Positions 58,086 through 64,000 of a DNA stretch of 64,000 bases are shown one piece after another (positions within the stretch are counted from its first letter, which is position 1; the number at the start of each line of letters is the position of its first letter). The stretch comes from Lingula anatina (lineage: Eukaryota; Brachiopoda; Lingulata; Lingulida; Lingulidae). The notes under the pieces were generated by a model. The model searched no databases. It saw nothing but the letters and a program-made list of their open reading frames with translations, and was not told the origin of the DNA. Both the position numbers and the translations under genes were made by a program. The stretch spans positions 49,690 to 113,689 of the forward strand of contig NW_019775405.1 in NCBI RefSeq assembly GCF_001039355.2. The letters are read 5' to 3'.

Positions 58086-59504
58086 TTAAGTGATTATTTT
58101 ATTTAACATCACCTGTCAACCTCATTTAATCAATACAAAAGGATATCACTTAATAATACAACCTTATGCAGGTAGTACCGGTACTTATGCATATTTACTG
58201 ACAATATCTCTTCTGAAATTGGACATAAGAAAACGCACTTTGATAATCATACCTCCTAGGGGCACTTTCTCGCTATGGAGCTCTCTTTTCAAAATTTTTA
58301 AAGTTACCTTTCTACGTGTGATCTTTTTGAGGCAACTCCTATATCTCTAATTACTGTGCCTGAGGCAAGTTGTGACTGGCCCTTTAACATGGAAGGTGTG
58401 TTGACATGACCCCTCAACTTCAAACGAAGCCCCGAATCTTCAGAAAAATTCTCCTATAAAAGATGTAGAGAGAGACCCGGGTATACTGTGAGGAGAAAGC
58501 TCCTGCCTGCGTTCAAGACTTGTAGTCCTTGTTAGTGAGGAATTAAGATAAAAAACTTTCTTGTTTTTTTTTGTTTTTTTTCCCTTTGCACGAGAAATCC
58601 CACTAAGCCATCCGGTTACAAACCATTTGGCGGGAGGGGGGATGCGCTGAGCGCCTGATGAGTTGCGGATAAGTTCTGTTTTCACTGCGTTATATCTAAG
58701 ATCTAATAAACGGATATATATATGGTATATTAGATCTTAGGTTATATGCAACGATCTGCCTTACAGATGTAGCACTATCATTTGCATGGGGACAGCACCC
58801 TTAGTTTTTTTTTCTGTATCGACCCTACATTTTTCAGTGACTGTGTTCCAACAAGAATATTATACATACGTATGTAACAAAAGCAAATACATTGATACGA
58901 GAATATATTTTCCTTTCCTACAAGCTGTAAGTTGGAAACTGTACTTGGTTTTATAAAGATCTTCCCTTTTCATATTCCATGACAATTACTCCATATTTAC
59001 AGGGCTCTTAAACAATGATGGGTACTGACAAAGCATCATAAACAAACCTGTGTTTGTGTTGGTAAATTTTACAGGTAAAATGTGAGGATATATCGTCACT
59101 TAAATAACTAGATCACCAGTCTATATTCCAAACTGTTGATAAGTTGATCAAAGTCACCCACGGATAGTACAGGTGATTGTAAAACCGTTTATACGAGTTT
59201 CAAATAGTATTTTCCAGACTGGGAGAACACCCAACATCACTATCTTCCTCATTCTTTCCCTGTTAGCGCTTCCTCGTGGCACCCTGAGTTTTAGAGATTA
59301 TTTGAAATTCCCCGCCACGATCAACAAGCCAATCTGCCGTTTACAGTGGCATCCAATGCGCACTCCAAGGGGCGAACCTCCAGTTATCTCAGGCTTCCAC
59401 GCGAAAGATAAATGACCAAATAATCGGGCTGCAGAACCTGACATATTCCTTCCCTGTTATCTAAGCAAGGAAAACTAAAGCTCGACAACTGAAAGAACAC
59501 CCTA
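58086..59504. other. No gene recognised; one stem-loop
   Basis: A 13-bp perfect inverted repeat (CTAAGATCTAATA at 58696-58708 and its mirror at 58728-58740) with a 19-nt loop may be a small palindromic element. Otherwise nothing recognised; the frame at 59173-59415 has no support. Confidence 0.5.
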
Positions 59505-60124
59505 ATTTTAATTGCGTTTTCCTAAGACCTATATCACTGACATACAATTCATGTATATATAATTCTTCAATTTCATTACCCATTTTTTCGCAAAATAACC
59601 GTGCAATACATCTTAATCGTTATGATTTTCAAAAATTATCAACATTAACTGTGTATTTACTACTTCCTTTCTTGTTTACCTTATGATTAAGTTTGTAAAC
59701 TTTTTCTATTTATTTATAGACATGGGTCTGACACAAATGTCGTTCTTTGTCAGGTGTCATTTTCACTTCCTCATCACCGTTTACCTGAAGAAAACATATA
59801 GAAAGGTATTGTCTTCAGGTGGGCCGTGTATGTAATAAGCAGAAAAAAAACTTCCTCTTTCTTCAGCGTCTGAGCAGCTTTTACTTGCAGTTTACCTGTA
59901 CTTTGCTGGACGTCACTTGTATTGAAGAAATACCAAGGCTGAGTTGAATATGATCGTAAAGGTGCACATTAACTACAGACACATGTTATTAGGGATAGGA
60001 TTGGTGACCTTTTTTGTTGAAATCGTCGCTAAAAAGGGAGGCCGAACATCTGCAGATTTTGCTGGGGCGTTTACGGGATCTTTGAGTAACAATGAGACTA
60101 ACAATACATGCAAAAATTACGTCG
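59505..60124 (+). pseudogene. Partial upstream copy of the 61486 gene's 5' end
   Basis: About 620 bp matching 61063-61664 at ~95-97%, covering 5' flank and the first ~58 codons (from an ATG at 59950; the first of the two ATGs of the other copy is changed to TTG). The frame runs into the n at 60125 and is unrelated beyond it. Either a partial gene duplication or an alternative haplotype piece placed in tandem by the assembler. Confidence 0.8.
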
Positions 60125-60125
60125 N

Positions 60126-60730
60126 ATATCTCCAAAACTGGCAAAGATTCACCCATAGGTACTATTGAACGTGAATAGGAAGTCATATAGGCTACTGGCA
60201 ATTTACTGTGATCCTGAAATTGACCTTTGACCTAATTTTCACCATGAACTAAACTTTGCAAATTTTCCAGGCCTTATATCTCTAAAACTATCAGAGATAC
60301 GCCCATAGTCACTGTTGTACTTGAGTAGGAAGTCATATACTGGCAATCTTACTGTGACCTTGAAATTGACCTTTGACCTACTTTTCACCATGAATTGAAC
60401 CTTGCAAATTTTGTCACCCTTATATCTTAGAAAACTGACATAGGTAGGCTCATAGTTGCTGTTGAACTTAAATAGGAAAGCATATACTGGCAATCTAACT
60501 GTGGCCTTGAAATTGACCTTTAACTTACTTTTTATGATGAACTGTACTTTGCATGTTTTCTGGTCTTTATATTTCCAAAATTGGCAAAGAAATGCCCATA
60601 GTTACTCAGTCTTACACTGTGACCTTGAAATTGACCTTTGACCTTCTTTTTCACCACGAACTAAACTTTGCATATTTTCTTGCCCCTCATATCTTCAAAA
60701 CTAGAAGAGATATTCCCAGTGTTCCTCTTG
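60126..60730 (+). repeat. ~120-145-bp tandem array, about 4 units
   Basis: Units share AAACT(G/A)(G/T)CA-AAGA, CCCATAGT, ATAGGAAGTCATATACTGGC, CTGTGACCTTGAAATTGACC, TTTCACCATGAACT and CTTTGCA(A/T)ATTTT. One further diverged unit is at about 45331-45480. Long frames here follow the repeat and are not supported as genes. Confidence 0.88.
60355..60379 (+). promoter_or_regulatory. Consensus-like ERR half-site plus DR1 nuclear-receptor motif
   Basis: TGACCTTGA (complement TCAAGGTCA, extended half-site) at 60355-60363 and TGACCTTTGACCT (complement AGGTCA-A-AGGTCA, perfect DR1) at 60367-60379. Both recur at 60620-60628 and 60632-60644; the DR1 alone is also perfect at 60221-60233. They lie 0.8-1.3 kb upstream of the 61486 gene. 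Binding is not shown; these are part of a repeat unit. Confidence 0.4.
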
Positions 60731-61485
60731 GTTTTCTTTTTTAGCAGCAAATATGCAACACTGATAATACATTTCGAGGAAAACCAATAGGTCTTTTGTC
60801 TAGAAAATCACAGGAGTGATCAATGTGAGGAAAATACAGGTCAATTCGAAAATTGATAGGACCATTTTTACAGTTGGGTTTTTTTTTCCATTTTTTTTTT
60901 ATTTTTTTTATTTTGAGAATTCTTGTTTATTGCATTTTATGGAGCTTGTCAAGCACAAGACTGGTAGTGGTGTCCCTTTTTTTTTTCGGTTTTCCATACG
61001 AATGAGCTTACTCCAGCTGGTGGTACAATATCCAGAGGCGGTATCGCCTCTCTGATCCTCTAGTTTTAATTGCGTTTGCCTAAGCCTTATATCACTGACA
61101 AATATAATTCTTCAATTTCATTACCCATTTTTCGCAAAATAACCGTGCAATACATCTTAATCGTTATGATTTTCAAAAATTATCAACATTAACTGTGTAT
61201 TTACTACTTCCTTCCTTGTTTACCTTATGATTAAGTTTGTAAACTTTTTCTATTTATTTATAGACATGGGTCTGACACAAATCTCGTTCTTTGTCAGGTG
61301 TCATTTTCACTTCCTCATCACCGTTTACCTGAAGAAAACATATAGAAAGGTATTTTCTTCAGGTGGACCGTGTATGTAATAAGTAGAAAAAAACTTCCTC
61401 TTTCTTCGGCGTCTGAGCAGCTGTACTTGCAGTTTACCTGTACTTTGCTGGACGTCACTTGTATTGAAGAAATACCAAGGCTGAA

Positions 61486-64000
61486 ATGAATATGATCGTA
61501 AAGGTGCACATTAACTACAGACACATGTTATTAGGGATAGCATTGGTGACCTTTTTTGTTGAAATCGTCGCTAAAAAGGGAGGCCGAACATCTGCAGATT
61601 TTGCTGGGGCGTTTACGGGATCTTTGAGTAACAATGAGACCAACAATACATGCAAAAATTACGTCGTCGACGCCAGCGGTGACACATTAAATTTCATGGA
61701 GGATATCACTTACAAAAAGGTTAGTTACGCTTATCTAAATTTGGACTTCGATGGAATTTTCACGACGCCTGCAATTACAAATCAGTCGATTGTGTACCCG
61801 AACGTTTGGATTTGGTGTCAAGAGCATTCTACCCTTCCCTTGTTATATGGACCGTATGATTTCCGTATCCTTTCTGTGGGAACTATGAACTGGTATGTAA
61901 AAAGTTACGATATAAAAGTATCTGTGGGGCCGAGCAACTGCAGCATGGACTTTAATAAATTCGACACATTGGTGAAAATAGCATCTTCACTTAGAACAAT
62001 GGTAAATTTCACGAGAACAAAAACTGGCAAGACATTAAAACTGGATAAACCGAACGCATTTTGTAATTTTGTGAAAATCCCCACACAGACGTCTATAATG
62101 GAGTCTTACATGCTAGGCTGGAATCGCTATCGAATGTCCGGATTTCAGTGCTGCGTGGAGAGGCCGACTGGAAAAATAGGAAAGGGAAAACACTTTGAAA
62201 AATCGAAGGAAATCTATGACTGTTCAAGAAGAGTTTCAAAAAGTGGTTGGTTGTCATTTATACAAGTTATTTCTTTTATATCGTTCTTATATGCGCCGTT
62301 ATTACTTCAGTTTTTCCCCGACAGCCAACGCCCATCCACTTTCACACTGCAGACGTCAAGACGCGTACTATCACGAAACAACGGACGTGAGCACGAAAAT
62401 GGACAGAACTGGTCAGGACTGTGGCTGTCCGATCCCACCACCTACTTCCTAACATATTTCAAACTTACAAACAATGGGCGTCAGCGACAAATATGGCTCT
62501 CGCGGGCATGGAGACTCGTGCTGTTTTGGTTTCTCATCCCCAGCATTCTGATACTTCGAATCACTCTGTACTATTATCTCAAAAGAAAAACGCTTGAGAA
62601 ACGATTACATGCAGGAATACCGATAGGTTTTCTGGCCATACCATTCGGATTCGAACGCAGTCTAGAAAATTGGAAGTACTGGATGGGAGGTCCGTATGTC
62701 GTGTTACTGCTATATGCCAGTCTCTCCGTACTGTTTTTCTGCCTCCCAAATATTTCAGACATTCTCATGTGGAACTTTGCTAAGTCTCATCACAGAGCAA
62801 AGCGGTATTTTGTTTTCAGTCAATGCTTGACTATGGTCAACGGGTTTGGCTATGTGGACTTCAGCAAGTACTATGGTTTAAAATTTGTAGGTCTCATCAT
62901 TCTTGGGCGGATCTACGCTATTATCAACCCTGAATTCTGGTTGTACTTCTTGCTAGTATGGAAGCTTCGAATTAAGAGACTAATGCGTTGGGCTTCCAAC
63001 CCCATTGCATCTGCACCAAAATGGCTCACAACAATTTTATACGTGCCGCTAATTTTCCTTACTATCATCCCAGTAGCCATAGAATTTTTCATCACCGTGG
63101 TATACTTTGGTTTACCTTTGCTCTACCTACTGAAAGTTTTGATCTGTTCGTATATAGGTAGAGTTTGGCAATACCTCACCAGTGACAGTAAAACATCAGC
63201 GTGTCCCTTCCGCAACGTTTTTGGTGTATTGGCGGCTTTCCTGATAACTATGACTTTACTCGTGTATACTTATATCTTTGGTATGATTTACGTGACCAGC
63301 ACCTCCTGGATTTTTTTCTTACTGGATCAGACATTTGTCGGCTTGGTAATCTACCCGCACGAGGCTCTGGGTTACGTAAGCGTGGTGTCCTCAGTTGTGT
63401 TCTACACTTACCATAGCATCCATGGGTTAGTTACTGGCCACGCAACGTTGTTTGACCTAACGCTACAGGCGTGCAAGAGGATTAAGAGAAATCACAGCAC
63501 CCAGCATCATGCACAAGACAGTAGGACAAATCCAAATAGGCAGAATAGAATCCAGTCCACATACGGGACTTTCTCTTCTGACTTTGACAACTTAATCCGG
63601 AGCAAGGGACGCATCCTTTATATCCCTCAGGAGCTCTTCAAGCGTGTTCTAGGAAAACTTCGTCCACTACGGCGAGAGGTGCTTAAATCTGGGCTAAAGC
63701 TGGCTGTAATGATTTTCTTTCTAGTGGTTGTCATTTTGGTCACAAATGACTACAACCGGCAGGAAGAGTTGTATGCAATCCCTCAGTTGATCGGCATAAT
63801 TGTGGTGGGGACGCTGCCACAGACAATGCAGATTGTCTGCTCGTGTTGTAAAAGCCACGTGAGGAAACTGAAGATGCAACAAAAAGTCGAAGACATTGTT
63901 GAAGAATGGTGGGAAATGGAAAAGGTTCGAAGCACAATGACGGAATCAGACTCGGACGATGAAGAGTTGGGGGAAAACGGTCTGCTGCATGGAAGTAAAA
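61486..64000 (+). CDS. Large single-exon, ~10-pass membrane protein of unknown family (3' end outside window)
   Basis: 838 codons without a stop or intron. ATG at 61486 (a second ATG at 61492 is also possible). A signal-anchor-like hydrophobic stretch at ~14-29 is followed by a ~220-residue extracellular domain with sequons (N49, N99, N151, N174 regions) and spaced cysteines (C56, C111, C152, C193, C222, C223, C246). Hydrophobic helices follow at ~254-277, 343-365, 404-425, 465-491, 516-541, 542-556, 578-602, 606-622, 628-645, 738-756 and 765-781. A His/Gln/Asn-rich loop (668-690) and an acidic tail (EEWWEMEK, then SDSDDEE) suggest a cytoplasmic C-terminus. I do not recognise the family. It is not a GPCR, a typical solute carrier or a polycystin by visible motifs. 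Confidence 0.85.
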   Translation, partial: MNMIVKVHINYRHMLLGIALVTFFVEIVAKKGGRTSADFAGAFTGSLSNNETNNTCKNYVVDASGDTLNFMEDITYKKVSYAYLNLDFDGIFTTPAITNQSIVYPNVWIWCQEHSTLPLLYGPYDFRILSVGTMNWYVKSYDIKVSVGPSNCSMDFNKFDTLVKIASSLRTMVNFTRTKTGKTLKLDKPNAFCNFVKIPTQTSIMESYMLGWNRYRMSGFQCCVERPTGKIGKGKHFEKSKEIYDCSRRVSKSGWLSFIQVISFISFLYAPLLLQFFPDSQRPSTFTLQTSRRVLSRNNGREHENGQNWSGLWLSDPTTYFLTYFKLTNNGRQRQIWLSRAWRLVLFWFLIPSILILRITLYYYLKRKTLEKRLHAGIPIGFLAIPFGFERSLENWKYWMGGPYVVLLLYASLSVLFFCLPNISDILMWNFAKSHHRAKRYFVFSQCLTMVNGFGYVDFSKYYGLKFVGLIILGRIYAIINPEFWLYFLLVWKLRIKRLMRWASNPIASAPKWLTTILYVPLIFLTIIPVAIEFFITVVYFGLPLLYLLKVLICSYIGRVWQYLTSDSKTSACPFRNVFGVLAAFLITMTLLVYTYIFGMIYVTSTSWIFFLLDQTFVGLVIYPHEALGYVSVVSSVVFYTYHSIHGLVTGHATLFDLTLQACKRIKRNHSTQHHAQDSRTNPNRQNRIQSTYGTFSSDFDNLIRSKGRILYIPQELFKRVLGKLRPLRREVLKSGLKLAVMIFFLVVVILVTNDYNRQEELYAIPQLIGIIVVGTLPQTMQIVCSCCKSHVRKLKMQQKVEDIVEEWWEMEKVRSTMTESDSDDEELGENGLLHGSK

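Noticed and set aside
59989-60201. Open frames crossing the n at 60125.
   Set aside because: They join sequence from two sides of an assembly gap, so the fusion is not trustworthy.
1-64000. tRNA, rRNA, snRNA or riboswitch genes.
   Set aside because: I looked for box B (GGTTCGAATCC-like) and other conserved words on both strands and found none in a tRNA-like context; short ncRNAs without strong motifs could be missed by eye.

Overview
The window reads as nuclear DNA of a marine-type invertebrate animal. Its genes are split by introns with GT/AG ends, AATAAA signals follow stop codons, and about 36-38% GC is suggested by eye. It carries many diverse transposable elements: Tc1/mariner, a DIRS-type retroelement, a solo LTR, and several MITE and fold-back families. 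A polycystin-1-family gene and a DIRS-like element would suit an echinoderm, hemichordate, other invertebrate deuterostome or a lophotrochozoan; I cannot place it further. Seven single n characters (1997, 17313, 39293, 50567, 51568, 52549, 60125) behave as assembly gaps, several with duplicated flanks.

Layout. 1-17.3 kb is a gene-poor repeat landscape: a nested tandem repeat, MITEs, a solo LTR and ~187-bp tandem repeats. 17.6-34.3 kb (minus strand) holds one intact gene that I could assemble into 20 phase-consistent exons encoding 2023 residues. It is a highly unusual polycystin-1-like membrane protein: signal peptide, very short ectodomain, TM1, PLAT domain, TM2-TM3, a ~1570-residue cytoplasmic loop containing two copies of a C-x2-C-x12-H-x2-C module, then TM4-TM5 and a stop. 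The REJ/GPS ectodomain and the six-helix polycystin channel are both missing. A Tc1/mariner element with ~670-bp inverted repeats sits in the intron that splits the PLAT domain. 34.5-38.5 kb shows nothing recognised. 38.5-38.7 kb is a terminal exon of an unidentified gene, possibly a methyltransferase. 39.3-41.6 kb is the gag and reverse transcriptase part of a DIRS-like retrotransposon cut by a gap. 42.4-43.5, 46.6-50.2, 52.3-52.7 and 55.3-57.3 kb are inverted-repeat elements. 54.6-55.1 kb is a broken YqaJ-nuclease-like sequence. 61.5-64.0 kb (plus strand) is a large single-exon gene for a glycosylated, roughly ten-pass membrane protein of unknown family that runs off the window. Its 5' end is also present as a partial copy at 59.5-60.1 kb, and a tandem array carrying nuclear-receptor-type motifs lies between the two copies.

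How things fit. Apart from the two large membrane-protein genes I see no functional clustering. The best candidate for something undescribed is the channel-less, ectodomain-less polycystin-1-like protein with its paired Cys/His modules; the second is the orphan multi-pass protein at the right edge.
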